Assembly (NCBI GenBank): GCA_963841205.1
Contig: CAWJCH010000013.1
Span: 1-64,000, forward strand
Direction of reading: 5' to 3'
DNA length: 64,000 bases
Source: CAWAWP01 sp963841205
GTDB lineage: Bacteria > Chloroflexota > Ktedonobacteria > Ktedonobacterales > JADMIN01
Position numbers and translations under genes: made by a program. Under the pieces are notes generated by a model. It was given only the letters and a program-made list of their open reading frames with translations. It was not told where the DNA came from and did no database searches. Below, piece by piece: positions 17,310-28,247 of this stretch. Numbering within the stretch: the first letter of the stretch is position 1; the number at the start of each line of letters is the position of its first letter.

Positions 17310-18551
17310 TCAGGCAGTTCCAGAAGGGGCGAGGGAGACGGTATAGCCGAGCTGCTCCAGTCGACGGACGTGATGTCACTCGATAGAGGCTTGGTCAAGT
17401 TTGTCGAAGTAGACCGCACCGAGCTCGTGATACGGCTGGTGGGTCTTGTGGACGTGGTAGACGACGACGAGCAAGGTATCGGCGACCGCGATCAGCGCCT
17501 TGTAGACGCCGCGGCGTGGGGTGAGGCGGCGGAACTGCGCCCCGATGGAGGAGGTGGGATGGCGCGCGTTGGCCCACGCCACCTCGCACAGGACCGCTTT
17601 GAGCCAGGCATTGCCGCGCCGCGTCTTCCCGCTCAAGCGCTTCCCGCCGCTCTGTCGGTTCCCGGGGACAGACCGCCGCCCACGACGCCAGGTGTTTGGC
17701 GGAGAGGAATTGGCGCATGTCGGTGCCGAGTTCGGCCACGAGGGTGGCTGCCGTGACATCCTTGACGCCCGGGATGGTCTGGAGCAGCCGCACCGCTTCC
17801 TCGTAGGGGCGGAGACGGTGCTCGATCTCGCCTTGCAGTTGCGCAATCGCGGCTTCCAGGAAGTCGAGATGGGCCAGGATCTGGTGGAGCAACACGCGAT
17901 GATACGCCTTGAGGTGCCCCGTCAAGGCTTGGCGGAGCGCGGGGCGCTTGGCCCGCATCCGCCCGCGCGCCAGCTCTGCCAGCACGGCGACGTCCTCCTC
18001 GCCGGCGAGCAGGGCGTTGAGCATGTCGCGCACACTCGTGCCCAGCATGCTCGTCGCGACGGCTGCCAGCTTGATGTTAGCACCTTCCAACACCTTCTCC
18101 AGCCGATTGACCGGTGACGCGTGCGCTGCTGGATCAAGGCCTTGCGATGGCGGGTGAGCTCGCGCAGTTCGCGGATGGGCGCAGGTGGGATGAAGCTGGG
18201 CTGCACCAGGCCATGTCGCAAGAGATCGGCGAGCCACTCGCTATCCTTCACGTCGGTCTTGCGCCCCGGCACGGCCTTGATGTGCTGCGGGTTGACCAGC
18301 ACCAGCGTCCGCGCCTCGTCCTCGAGGAGGTTAAACACCGGTCGCCAATACACCCCGGTTGATTCCATGGCCACATACGTGACCCCGCGCTCGGTCAGCC
18401 AGTCAGAAAGCGCCACGAGATCGGCCGTCATGGTGCCGAACGTGCGCACCTCGCGTTCCACATGCCCTCGCTCCTCGGTGAGGAGCACGCAAGCGACGAC
18501 GGTCTTCTTGTGGACGTCCACGCCACAACAGCGAGCATGCACCACCTGCAT
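17310..18551 (-). pseudogene. IS110-family transposase, decayed
   Basis: MQVVHARCCGVDVHKKTVVA starts at 18551 and the DEDD motifs are present (AMESTGVYWRP, KTDVKDSEWLADLL). The frame shifts near 18115 (into VNRLEKVLEGANIK) and again near 17680 (into GNRQSGGKRLSGK). A TGA stands where the intact copy has an Arg codon (SIE*HHVRRLEQLGY), just before the end at 17310. It is related to, but clearly diverged from, the copy at 14087. Confidence 0.85.
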
Positions 18552-18728
18552 CGCGGACCTCCCCCTGCCGGACGGCAGGATACAACGGCCGGTGCGGGGT
18601 GCGGGTTCAGACACCAGTTTCCCTCGCGTGCTCATCCCCTGCTACGGGATGGCGACAATCTCCCCTCCTGGGCAGCACTCCTCGGCTAGCTTGACAGGCG
18701 GGCTCTGCGGCACCACTATTGCGTCATA

Positions 18729-19829
18729 CTAGGTCTTCCTCGGTCCTTTCCTTTTGAAGATGCGACGCGGCCACCAGGGGAAAAGGGTGGCAGAGCGGAC
18801 GAGATCGGGGCGGCTTTGGAGGGCAAGACACCGCTCAGCCTGGACATCCTCGAGCTCATCGATGGTGGCGAAATGGCGGTTGACGAGCGCCGTGTTGCTC
18901 AGCGGCCACAGGTGCTCGGCGGGCTGGAGCTCGGGCGAGAAGGCGGGCAGGAAGAGCAAGTGCAGATGCGCGGGGACGCGCAGCTTGGGGCTGGCGTGCC
19001 AGCCGGCGCGGTCGAGGACGAGCACGATCTGCTTGCTCGGGCTCGCGCCGACGTGCGTGGGCGAAGGCGGCGAGCTCGGCCTCGAAGAGGGGGATCGAGA
19101 CGCTGGTGGCCAGATGCCAGAGCGTGCGGCCCGAGGCGGGATGGACGAAGCCGACCAGGTAGCGCCACTCGTCGCGCTGCTGGACCGGCGCGACCGGCCG
19201 CGTCCGGCCGAAGCACCAGACCTTCTTCAGGATGGGCTTGCAGCCCGATGCGGTGCTCGTCCGGCGAGTCGGTGGCCCAGAGCTCGACCTCGCCGTGGGG
19301 GAAGGCGGTGGCGACGGCCTGGACGATCGGGCGGATCTTTTTTTGAAGGCCGCTTGCTGCGCGGCGTCGGCCAGGACGTGGCGCGGCCGCGGCAGTGCGT
19401 CGCGTGCCCCCGAGGCGCACCAGGTAGACCCAGCCCAGTTGGCGCGGGATCGGCCGGCCCAGTCGCTGGCTCATCCACTCCGCGACGAGCCGCCCCGTCC
19501 ACAGGTCGCCGCGCGGCGGCGGGCCCTCCACCGCGGCCAGCAAGTCCGCCCGCTGCTCCTCCGACAACGCCAGCGCTTGGCGCCGCGAATGCGTCCGCCG
19601 CCGATCCGTCATCCCTGCCGGCCCCAACGCGTTGTAGCGCTTGACCACCTGACACGATCCAGCCGCGGGAGAAGCCGGTGCTGCGCGCGATCGCCGTCGC
19701 CGTCTGCCCCTGGCTCACCAGCCACACGATCTGCCACCACGTCCGCTCCACCGCCCCGTTGGCCGTCCGGTAGCGGCGTTCTACCTCATCCGCGCTGAGG
19801 TGCCCGGCCAGCACCAGGTGTCTGCTCAT
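18729..19829 (-). pseudogene. IS630-family transposase, multiply frameshifted
   Basis: MSRHLVLAGHLSADEVERRY begins at 19829 with an HTH (TATAIARSTGFSRGWI). The middle (RRQALALSEEQRADLLAAV, LGRPIPRQLGWVYL) and the DDE pieces (ELWATDSPDEHR, MLVLDRAGWHASP, FSPELQPAEHLW) lie in different frames. The protein ends RRIFKRKGPRKT. At least three shifts are needed, so it is inactive. It abuts the IS110 remnant. Confidence 0.8.
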
Positions 19830-20051
19830 GCCGCCATTGTATATGGTTGAGCAAGACTTGGTATCAACCTGTCGCACCGGCTCTCCCATAGTCTGCCCCA
19901 TTTTCATGTGCTCCGCTGTCTGTCCAGACATCCACCTTGACAGCAACACCGCGAGACGCGGTGATACTGTACGAGACGCGTGCGGACAACGAGCGTCGAC
20001 AGTGTGCGGAATTGAGACGCCACGAGACTGGATGAGACGAAGCGCCGCGTT

Positions 20052-20095
20052 CTCCAAAACCGCAGGTTGCAGGTTCGATTCCTGTCCCACCTGCC
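20052..20095 (+). repeat. tRNA-Trp 3'-half scar (att-like), copy B
   Basis: Identical 44 bp to copy A, starting at CTCCAAAACC and ending CCACCTGCC. The next base is T, so CCA is not encoded. The upstream sequence differs from copies A, C and D. Confidence 0.8.
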
Positions 20096-20209
20096 TACAA
20101 TTTCAGCGGGGTGGGCAAAGAAGCAATCAACTGCAGTCTCCACATGCATCCGAAACCTGGTTGGCTTTTTCGGGTTCGTGGCAGACGAACGGCACTCACG
20201 GTTTGCAAC

Positions 20210-20244
20210 ATGAAGTGCTCCTGACCCGTGCGGGCCGGAGCACT
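20210..20244 (+). terminator. perfect 10-bp hairpin, possible terminator
   Basis: GAAGTGCTCC (20210..20219), 15-nt loop, GGAGCACTTC (20235..20244), then TCTTTCT on the plus strand. No plus-strand gene ends close by, so its user is unclear. Confidence 0.4.
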
Positions 20245-20542
20245 TCTCTTTCTGCGCCAGCTATGGCGCTACTCGTCGCGCGATGACGGTCTAGGCGACA
20301 ATCGAGAGATCTCGCGAGGTGAGCGCGGGCACCCCAAAGGGAGAGCGCCCGCACCCACCACACCGTTCCTCAGCTGTAGGTTTGCCAGGTCACTGAGGGA
20401 TAGGGACTGCTGGCGGTCAGGGTCATCAGCACTTTGGCGTAATGTCCAGACGCTGTCTTCACCAGGAAGACCTCACCATCCGCGACGGGAACGCTCGCCG
20501 CGCCGTAGCTGGCACTCTTGAGTTGCGCGCACGTCAGACTGG

Positions 20543-21922
20543 GTCAAGTCCGAGAGTTTCTGTACTTTGCTGAGATCAGGTAGACGGATTGCTTTAAGCG
20601 GTGTGGGGGAGGGCTACCTCCGTTTCCCGAGGGGTTTGGTTGGCACGCCCCTGCCAATAGGCCGTCATGTCGAAGTAGCGGTGGCCGGTGGTCCAGGCCT
20701 GATCGTGCTCGAGGAGGAGCGCGCCCAATAAACGAATGGCCGAGTCGCGGTTGGGGAAGATGCGGATGACACGCTCGCGGCGACGGATCTCCTCGTTGAG
20801 CCGCTCGACGCCGTTGGTGGTGCGCAGGCGGGTGCGGTAGTGGAGCGGCAAGGCGAGGACGGCGGTGGCGTCGTCGAAGCCGCGCTCGAGGATGGCGATG
20901 GCGCCGGGGGCGCGTGCCTCGAAGTCGGCGATGAACTTCGCCAGCAGGGTGCGGGCGGTCTCGAGGTCGGGCGCGTCGAAGATCGCCCGCAGCCGGCCAT
21001 GCACCTCCTCCTGCAGCGCCTTGGGGGTCGCGTCGGCGACGTTGGCGGACAGATGCGTCTGGCAGCGCTGCCAGGTCGCACCCTGGAATTGGAGGCGGAC
21101 GGCGGTCACCAGGCCGCCGTGGTGGTCGGAGACGACCAGGTCGACGCCCGTCAAGCCACGTCCTTTGAGCCAGATGAAGAAGTTCAACCAGCTGCGCTCC
21201 GATTCGCTATCGCCCAGCTGCAGCCCGAGGATCTCGCGATACCCCGCGTCGTTGACGCCGACGGCGAGCAGCGCGCTCACCGCCCGCACGCGGCCGCCTT
21301 CGCGCACCTTCAAGACGAGCGCGTCGACCAGCACGAAGGGGTAGTGCTGCCCGCTCAAATCGCGCTCATTCCAGGCCGTCACCAGCGGATCCAGGCCTTT
21401 GCAGAGGTCGGAGACGGTCGATTTGGCGAAGCTCGTGCCGCAGAGCTCCTCGGTGATGCGCGCCACTTTGCGGGTCGAGACGCCGTTGACCACCATCTCC
21501 ATGAGCGTGAGGACGAGGGCCTGCTCGCTGCGTTGGTAGCGGGAGAAGCGGTCCGTCGAGAACGTCCCCTCGCGCACTTGCGGCACCCGCAACGCGAGCC
21601 GCCCCACGCGGGTCGTGAGCTGCCGCGGCTTATACCCATTGCGATAGCCCTGCCGCTCCTCGGTCCGCTCATAGGGGGCAGCCTGCAGCTGCTCGCTGAG
21701 TTGGGCTTCCAGCACCGGATTCACCACCGCCTCCAGCAGCTGCCCCAGGGAGTTTTCCCCGCTGAACAGCCGTTGCCAGGTCTGCGAATCGAGCGTAATC
21801 TGATCATGGGTCATAGGTGTCCTCTCGGTTACTGGATGCTTGAACACAACCAGCCTACCAGAGAGGCCCTACCCCTCCCTCACCAGGCCCTCCTCAAAGT
21901 ACAGAAGATACCGGACTTAGCT
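20543..21922 (-). mobile_element. IS256-family insertion with 9-bp target duplication
   Basis: The ends share AAGTCCG...TTCTGTACTTTG as an imperfect inverted repeat. TCAGACTGG occurs directly outside both ends (20534..20542 and 21923..21931). The transposase is intact, so the insertion looks recent. It lies in the lipoprotein gene 20370..24733. Confidence 0.85.
20594..21814 (-). CDS. IS256-family (mutator-type) transposase, intact
   Basis: 406 residues. Conserved blocks: EERQGYRNGYKPRQL, LRVPQVREGTFSTDRFSRYQR, GVSTRKVARI, the first Asp in FVLVDALVLKVRE, the second in DLVVSDHHGGLVTAV, WQRCQTHLSANV, and the Glu in RTTNGVERLNEEIRRRERVI. ATG 21814 follows AGAGGA. A longer frame to 21847 has no ribosome site. 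Expected to be active. Confidence 0.9.
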   Translation of the reverse strand: MTHDQITLDSQTWQRLFSGENSLGQLLEAVVNPVLEAQLSEQLQAAPYERTEERQGYRNGYKPRQLTTRVGRLALRVPQVREGTFSTDRFSRYQRSEQALVLTLMEMVVNGVSTRKVARITEELCGTSFAKSTVSDLCKGLDPLVTAWNERDLSGQHYPFVLVDALVLKVREGGRVRAVSALLAVGVNDAGYREILGLQLGDSESERSWLNFFIWLKGRGLTGVDLVVSDHHGGLVTAVRLQFQGATWQRCQTHLSANVADATPKALQEEVHGRLRAIFDAPDLETARTLLAKFIADFEARAPGAIAILERGFDDATAVLALPLHYRTRLRTTNGVERLNEEIRRRERVIRIFPNRDSAIRLLGALLLEHDQAWTTGHRYFDMTAYWQGRANQTPRETEVALPHTA

Positions 21923-24733
21923 TCAGACTGGCGTACCCAGCAGCGGCGATCACCCCCTTATCGGCCAGAGTCGCGCCTCCAACCGATTGCATGGTGTTGG
22001 CGGCGGGGTTCCACTGCACATCGGCGCCCGCGGGCAGGTGGCCGATGCCTGTCGCGGTCTCCACGTCGAGGTAGGAGTCGTCCACATTCATCGGACCCGA
22101 GCCGTTGATCAGCGGTGAGCACTGCCCTGGGGGCGTGTTAGTTGGCTGACCAACGGCGGTAGGCTTTGGCGTGGCCGTCGGATGCACGACTGTCGTCGGT
22201 TTTGGTGAGGGCGAGGAGACGTCGCCTCCGAGCGCGGTGGCGGTGGGCGTGGGCTGCGTAGTCGTCGACGAGCAGGTTCCGCCCGAACCCCCGGTCACGG
22301 TCGGCGTGCCGGCGCTGTAAAGGTCTTGGCGCCCGGAGAGCGCGTAGTTCGTCCAGTCGAAGCGCCAGAGCCCGAGGCTGTAGGTGCTGGCATAGACTTG
22401 GTGGTGCAGGTCGTCGAAAGAAGAATGAGGTGATCGCGCGCAGTTGATCCGACCCTGGCACCACCTTCCAGCTCTGCCCACCATCATTGGAGATGATGAT
22501 GCCTGACTGCTCCGTCCCCACGGCGATGAAGGCTGGATTCAGCGGGTCGATGGCTATGTTGGTCGCCTCGCTCTGGGGACCCACCCACGGAAGATTCGAC
22601 GAGAAGTTGAGCGAGCCGTTCTGCGTCACGAGTTGCGTCAGGGCGTTGTCGGGAGTCCAGGTGAGGCCGCCGGTGTGGCTCACCACCATCTTGTTCGTGT
22701 TCAGGTCGGCGGCGATCAGGTGACAGGAATCCACGGGGTCGGCGGCATACACATAGTGATAGGTAAAGACGGCGCCTCTCGGAGCCGATCCACAAGAGAC
22801 CGAGCGAGACCGTTTGCAACGGGAGCCCAGCCACGTATTGAGGCGCGCCGGTATTTGGGTTCTCTAGCCCATCCAGAACGAAGAGGTGGCCTGCGCCGGG
22901 AGGGTTGCTCTCTTGTATTGCGGCGTAGACAACGGGGTGTTTCGCCTGCGGCAGAGAGACCTGTATATCATGCGGATATTTCCAACTCTGCGGAGAGAGT
23001 GAAGACACGGGCGTCCAGGTCTGGCCGTCATCCACACTCATGTAGAGGTTATCATTCAAAGAGGTGGTATCCGACCAGACGAGGTACTGTCCAGGCCGGA
23101 TCAGGGTTGGCCCATCGACAGTCCCCCCGCCTGTATTCGGAAGCGCACCCGAAGCCCATGCGCCAAGCTTGAGGGGGTCCTGGAAGGTGAAGACTCCGCC
23201 GCTCACCCATTCCTTCACATGCAGGCACAGACTGCCGTAGCCGCACCCGGTGAACGTTGCTCCGGAGAGTTCCGCGTTCGCTGATCCAAAGAGTGGCATC
23301 TGCAGGCCGTACCCTTCGGGGGGCACCCCATCATCCTTGAGCGTGACGCCCCCATTCGAGGAGTAATAGATGCCGTTATCCTGCGTGGAGGCGAAGATCG
23401 TGGTGGGGCTGATTTCGCGCGTGTTGCCCTCGTTCATCTGGCCGGCGATGTCGTACATCTGGAGCGCGTCATACCCGGTTGAGACGGTGCCGCTGAGTGT
23501 CCAGGACAACCCCTGAGTGCATGTGGTGAGACTCGGCAGATCCCCTGTCGTCACGCCGTGATCACTGATCATGTAGAGCGGGCAATTGCCCGTCGGGCTG
23601 AACACGAGGTCGGAGGCGTCATCGGAGATGGGGTGCCAGTAGGGATTGCCGCTTGGCCCATCGTCGGGAAGGTTCTTCCACATGGTAAAGCTCGTAGGGC
23701 AACTCCAGTTCGCGCCGCCGAGGGTACACTTTGTTCGAGCATAACGTGACGAGCCGTAGACGTAGAGATCGATAGTCGTCGCGCCCTCGTGATGCATCTT
23801 GACGAAATACGGTCGGCTGGTGAGCGGGGTATGATCGCTGGCAATGTACACCCCAAGGGAAATACCTGGCTGCCAGACGCCACCAGTTCCTTGGTAGTAG
23901 CGGAAGTCGTAGCGCTGCCCCGTCGTATTCGTAATTTGTTCCAGCGCCACCAGCAGATCTGGCTGGTTGACGGCGGTGCCCTCCACCACTGCGAACGTCT
24001 GCATGTTAAACTGATCACACACTATAGGCTGGGTAATCACACTCTCGCTCGCCGGGCTTGAGTAGGTCAGTTGCACCAACCCCTCGGAGCCGCAGATGAG
24101 GAGGCGACTGCCGGTCATCGGCAGTACCTCGAAGGCGGGTGAGGTGTTGTAGACCAATTTCCACGTCTTGCCCATGTTGGTACTGATGACGACTCCGCAA
24201 TCCATGCCAACCGCGATAGTGGTTCCAGAGAAACCGATGCCGTAGGCCGCTTTGCCGACACAGGCGGGATCGAGGAGCGCGACGTGGTGCCAATTCACTC
24301 CTCCGTCAATGCTAAGCCAGATGCCCGCTGAGCCCGCCGCAGGACTAACGTGCGTGTCTGCTTTCGCCGTCACGAGGATAGACTGTCCCGGAACGGCGCC
24401 GACGGAGGTGTATGCGCTGAGAGGCAGGAAACGCACCAATGAGACGGGAGCTGAGGGAAAGGAGTCGATGTGCATCCAACTCACACCCAGGTTCTTGGTG
24501 CGGAAGAGCCCACCCTGCTCACTGGCGGCGATCGCGTCGTTCGGGTTGCTTGGGTTGGCGTCGACCGAGACGCCACGCCCACCCCGATCCGCCGAGGTAG
24601 GGACGTTGACCAGGTTGTATCTGAACGGCGGCGGCGGCGTGGAGCACGCCGCGATACTACACAGTGAGAGGCCGATGAGTGGGGCAAGCAACCGCTTCCA
24701 CTGGTGTGGTCGGACGGGCACGATGTGCTCCAT

Positions 24734-25212
24734 TTCTTGTTGCCTGGTCGGTCTCGTGCGGCTCGACTCGTCTTGTAAGTGGCAATTGGGCGATGGCGAA
24801 CTGGTCGCCGCACCAGCGCGACGATCCACACTGGATGTGGGCCGCGACCAGCGATTTGACCAACAGCGTCACTGCGGTTGGGCGCTGTACGTCGTCAAGC
24901 TCGAAGAGGAGCGCGATGTCGGTTGTAGTTTGGTCGGCGCCTGCGCGATGAGAGAGCGCGTGCGCGACGGTTCTTTCTTCTCGCTCTGGGCCGCGACCAG
25001 CGACTCATAGTCCGTTTCGCCTCGCGCATACTGCTTCAAGTACCCGGCTCAAGCACCCCAGCGCGAGCGTGATCGCGCCGCCACCTGTTCCCACATCAGC
25101 CACCAACAGCGACCCATGCCCGGGAGGGCGGGCGCGCAACACCTCGGACGCCGCTTAGTACTACAGCCGCAGTTATGGTAGACTGGAGGGCAGAAGGGAG
25201 GCGAAGACCCCA
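24734..25212. other. unassigned stretch with a 17-bp direct repeat
   Basis: No gene supported. TGGGCCGCGACCAGCGA occurs at 24838..24854 and 24987..25003. The IS701-type left end (ACTACAGCCGCAGTTATGG) starts near 25161. Confidence 0.45.
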
Positions 25213-26660
25213 ATGCCCTCGATGCCAGTGACGACGAGCTATGAACCGCGTGCAACAGACATCGCCGGCTGGGCAGCCGAACTGGAGGCGGTGCATGCCC
25301 GCATTGCCCCCCGCTTCGAACGCGCCGAGCCGCGCCGCCGTGCTTTGGCCTATCTCAAAGGGCTGCTCAGTCAGGCCGAGCGCAAGAATGGCTGGCAGCT
25401 GGCTGAGGAAGCGGGTGACATCACGCCCGATGGGATGCAGCGCCTCTTGAACGCCGCGCACTGGGATGCGGACGCCGTGCGCGACGACCTGGTCGCCTAT
25501 GTGCGCGAGTACCTGAGCGACCCAGCGGCGATACTGGTGATTGACGAGACCGGGTTCCTCAAGAAGGGAACTAAGTCGGCGGGCGTCCAGCGGCAGTACA
25601 GCGGGACCGCCGGCAAGAAGGAGAACTGCCAGATCGGCGTGTTTGTGACCTATTCGAGTCTGGTGCCGGTCCCGACCCAGGTGCTGGTGGATCGGGAACT
25701 CTATCTGCCCCAGGACTGGGTGGACGACGTTCCGCGTCGGCAGGAGGCAGCGATTCCCGACGAGGTGGCCTTTGCGACCAAGCCGGAGCTCGCCCGGCGC
25801 ATGCTCGAACGGCTGGCGGGCGCAGATCTGCCTGCTGCCTGGGTGACGGGCGACACGGTCTACGGAGGGAGCGGGCCCTTGCGCCGCTGGCTGCAGGAGC
25901 GCCGCCAACCCTACGTGCTGGCGATTGCCAGCAACGATGAGGTCGACCTGCCCTGGGGGCGCACCTCCTACCACGTGTCGGCCCAGGAGATCGCGTTGCA
26001 TGCCGTGACGGCGCAGTCCTGGCAGCGGGTGAGCGCCGGTGCGGGGGCCAAGGGGCCGCGCCGCTACGACTGGGCGTTAGTACGACTGGTGCCGCCACAG
26101 CAGCCGGGCTTTGAGCAGGCGCTGCTGATCCGTCGCCCCCTGGACGCGCCTGCGGATCCCGAGGAACTGGTCAAAGAGCTCGCCTACTACCTCACCTTCG
26201 CGCCTGCTGGCACGTTGCTGGAGACGCTGGTGGCGGTGGCAGGGCGGCGCTGGACCATCGAGGAGAGCTTCGCGGCCGCCAAAGGGGAGGTCGGCTTGGA
26301 CCAGTACGAAGTGCGCCGCTACCCCAGCTGGTATCGGCACATCACGCTCGCGATGCTGGCGCTGGCCTATCTGGCCGTCGTGCGCTCCCGCCTGCCTGGG
26401 CAGGCCGACGCAGGGGCAGACGACCCCAAAGGGGGGCCACCATGGCTGAGTTCCTGCTCGAGCACGGTGCGCTAATCCCGCTCACCTTGCCTGAGGTACG
26501 TCGGCTGGTCTACCGCGTGGTCGTGCGCATCCTGGCGCCTCCGGACGCCGTGCTGCAGTGGTCGCACTGGCGGCGACGACATCAGGCCCGGCCCAGCGCT
26601 GCCACCATCGCCGTCATCTGCGGGTGCAACGACAGCTCTCGCATGAGGGACTGCCGGTGA
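25213..26660 (+). pseudogene. IS701-family transposase, C-terminus frameshifted
   Basis: A long open frame covers the N-terminal helical region (AYLKGLLSQAERKNGWQLAE) and the DDE core: VIDETGFLKKGTKSAGVQRQ, GDTVYGGSGPLRRWL and WTIEESFAAAKGEVGLDQYE. After DDPKGG the frame leaves the family pattern at a run of six G (about 26431..26436). The expected tail (LIPLTLPEVRRLVYRVV, WSHWRRRHQARP) continues in the next frame to about 26590, then another (AQRCHHRRHLR). The catalytic core is complete, so loss of function depends on the tail. Confidence 0.8.
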
Positions 26661-26704
26661 CGCGTTGCTCCACGTACCGGATCGGCGAGGGGCCCCGCGC
26701 CCGT

Positions 26705-27130
26705 TCACGCCCGCTCGAGGGGACGGACCTTCGGGGCAGCATCCGTATGCCGGTGCAGCAAGCGCCATGGGCCGCCCTCTTCTCGTCGATAGATATGGGT
26801 GGCGCGTGCCGTCATGACGCTTTGATCACGCTCGTTGCGTACTTCCTCCAGTGCAACCACATAGGCCAGCTTCCCGTGCACGACCGCATGCGTGATCTGC
26901 CAGGTGGCGCGGATCCCTGCAGGTGCCGCGGCGTTGATGGCTGCTGCCTGCCGCCAGTACGTCTCGAGCGCCACCCATCCCACCACGATCTCGCCGCGCG
27001 GGTCACAGTAACTGGCCTCGTCACTCTGTGACCACACGGCGAGCATTGGCCCTTCATCGCCATGAAGGACCGCGTGTACGGCCGCATAGAAGCCCTCGGA
27101 CGTGTCGCCAAGCTCAGGCTCGTCACTCAT
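26705..27130 (-). CDS. SnoaL/NTF2-like fold protein (DUF4440 type)
   Basis: 141 residues with the cone-shaped NTF2-like pattern: an N-terminal helix (TSEGFYAAVHAVLHGDEGPMLAVWS), VALETYWRQAAA, and three long strands (ATWQITHAVVHGKLAYVVALEEV, SVMTARATHIYRREEGGPWRLLHRHTD). Relatives act as small-molecule isomerases or hydrolases or as ligand carriers; no catalytic assignment is possible here. ATG 27130 has GGGAGAG upstream. Single gene. Confidence 0.75.
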   Translation of the reverse strand: MSDEPELGDTSEGFYAAVHAVLHGDEGPMLAVWSQSDEASYCDPRGEIVVGWVALETYWRQAAAINAAAPAGIRATWQITHAVVHGKLAYVVALEEVRNERDQSVMTARATHIYRREEGGPWRLLHRHTDAAPKVRPLERA

Positions 27131-27311
27131 CGGCGCTCTCCCTCGGGTGTTCGGCTTTTTGAAAAACCCAGCGGGCACCTGGCCGCACCAGTGCGACAGT
27201 GCAATCGCCTGGACGGCACACGGAGGCTTCCCTCCCTCTCACCGCCCCATATCGTAGCATAACTGCTGCTGTAGAATTAGGCAGTACCCTGTACCACGGG
27301 ACTCACACGGA

Positions 27312-27917
27312 TTACATGTGGGCGAGGTAGAGTTGTGCGACCTTTTTATCTCCAGGCACGACCGTAGCGGCATTCGTGTCATTGAACTGCCCGACGAAGA
27401 AGAAGATCGATCCCTTCCGCACAACAACCGCAAAATGAATGTCTAACTCCGGATCTTTCGCTGGCGCAGCTGTGCCTAGATACGCTTCATCCCCGAGATT
27501 CGCGATGGGCGAGATTGAAGCAAAGCTGCTTTTGAGCGTATTGAACTCCACTCTTCCATCCCCGCTGGTGGGCTTGAAGAATTCGATATCGATGACGGGT
27601 TGTTCTGCAGTTGCACCGAAGCCACACGGCGCATAGGTCAATGTGCCCTTGGTAAAAGAAGTTGGTGGAAATGCGACGGGGGCCGATTTGCCGATGCTTG
27701 CGCTGATATCCGCAGGCGACACGAGCGAACAATACGCTTTCAGATCAGCCAGCGGAGTCGCGGTCACGCTCGTGGTGGCAGACGCCGCAGGTGCGGAGCT
27801 ACCTCCTGAAGGAGAACCGGCCGAGGTGACGCTTCTGCATGCTGTGCAGAGGAGGACTAGGCAGAGAACCACTCCTCCACACGTTCTCTTGCGCTGTGTG
27901 TTTGAGATCGAACTCAT
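27312..27917 (-). CDS. hypothetical exported lipoprotein
   Basis: 201 residues. The signal peptide (GGVVLCLVLLCTAC) ends in a cysteine compatible with lipidation. A Ser/Ala/Thr-rich linker precedes a compact domain with two cysteines (LKAYCSLVSPADISASIGK and TYAPCGFGA), similar to DUF3558-type lipoproteins in layout. ATG 27917 follows GGGAGG at 11 bp. A longer open frame to 28190 is not used, because it lacks a ribosome site. Function unknown. Confidence 0.6.
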   Translation of the reverse strand: MSSISNTQRKRTCGGVVLCLVLLCTACRSVTSAGSPSGGSSAPAASATTSVTATPLADLKAYCSLVSPADISASIGKSAPVAFPPTSFTKGTLTYAPCGFGATAEQPVIDIEFFKPTSGDGRVEFNTLKSSFASISPIANLGDEAYLGTAAPAKDPELDIHFAVVVRKGSIFFFVGQFNDTNAATVVPGDKKVAQLYLAHM

Positions 27918-28247
27918 CACGAACAAATCCTCCCGCGTGTCGTCGAATCGAGCGAGGTGAACCACGTGCATGAGCAGCGTGGGCGCATCGAGCCGGGGCA
28001 AGCTGCGCGCCACGGGTTCGTGCGGAAGCGGCGCACTCGCCGCGATCGTTGCGAGCGGCGTCCGCGAGCACACTCCCTTCAGGAACGTCCTGAGACCAAG
28101 TCTGCCCGACTGGTGTGCTGCGCACCACACGAAAAACGCAAAAAAATCCGCAAGAATCCACACGAAAATGCAGTACACTGGACGAAGCAAAGAGCATAGC
28201 GGTCCAGGGTCGTCCGAAGTCGTCCGTCATGGCTTGGAGGTGCGTCT

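Larger units (their letters stand above)
19830..20369. other. intergenic region with tRNA-Trp scar and hairpins
   Basis: No gene. It holds att-like copy B (20052..20095), a perfect 10-bp hairpin (20210..20244), and a GCGGGC/GCCCGC hairpin near 20325..20352 just past the stop of the split lipoprotein gene. Confidence 0.5.
20370..24733 (-). pseudogene. BNR-propeller lipoprotein, split by IS256 and two frameshifts
   Basis: Exported lipoprotein (signal peptide with IAAC lipobox near residue 30) built of sialidase-type Asp-box repeats: SIDGGVNWHH, STNMGKTWKL, SVDDGQTWTP, SHTGGLTWTP, SNDGGQSWKV. This predicts a beta-propeller, perhaps a glycan- or protein-binding surface protein. A threonine/proline-rich linker (TQPTPTATALGG..KPTTVVHPTATPKP) precedes a C-terminal domain. 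Frames change near 22790 and at 22424 (an extra T in TTCTTCTTTCGACGAC). The IS256 copy at 20543..21922 interrupts the C-terminal domain. The tail resumes in the correct frame (SLTCAQLKSASYGAASVPV) and ends TWQTYS at 20370. Removing the IS and one TCAGACTGG restores the frame exactly. Confidence 0.8.

Noticed and set aside
19227..20090. Reverse-strand ORFs starting MGQESNLQPAVLEN or MAGGTGIEPATCGF over the tRNA scars (also 3154..3357 and 31910..32104)
   Set aside because: These are the well-known false proteins produced by translating antisense tRNA sequence; they cover the 44-bp scars and have no other support.
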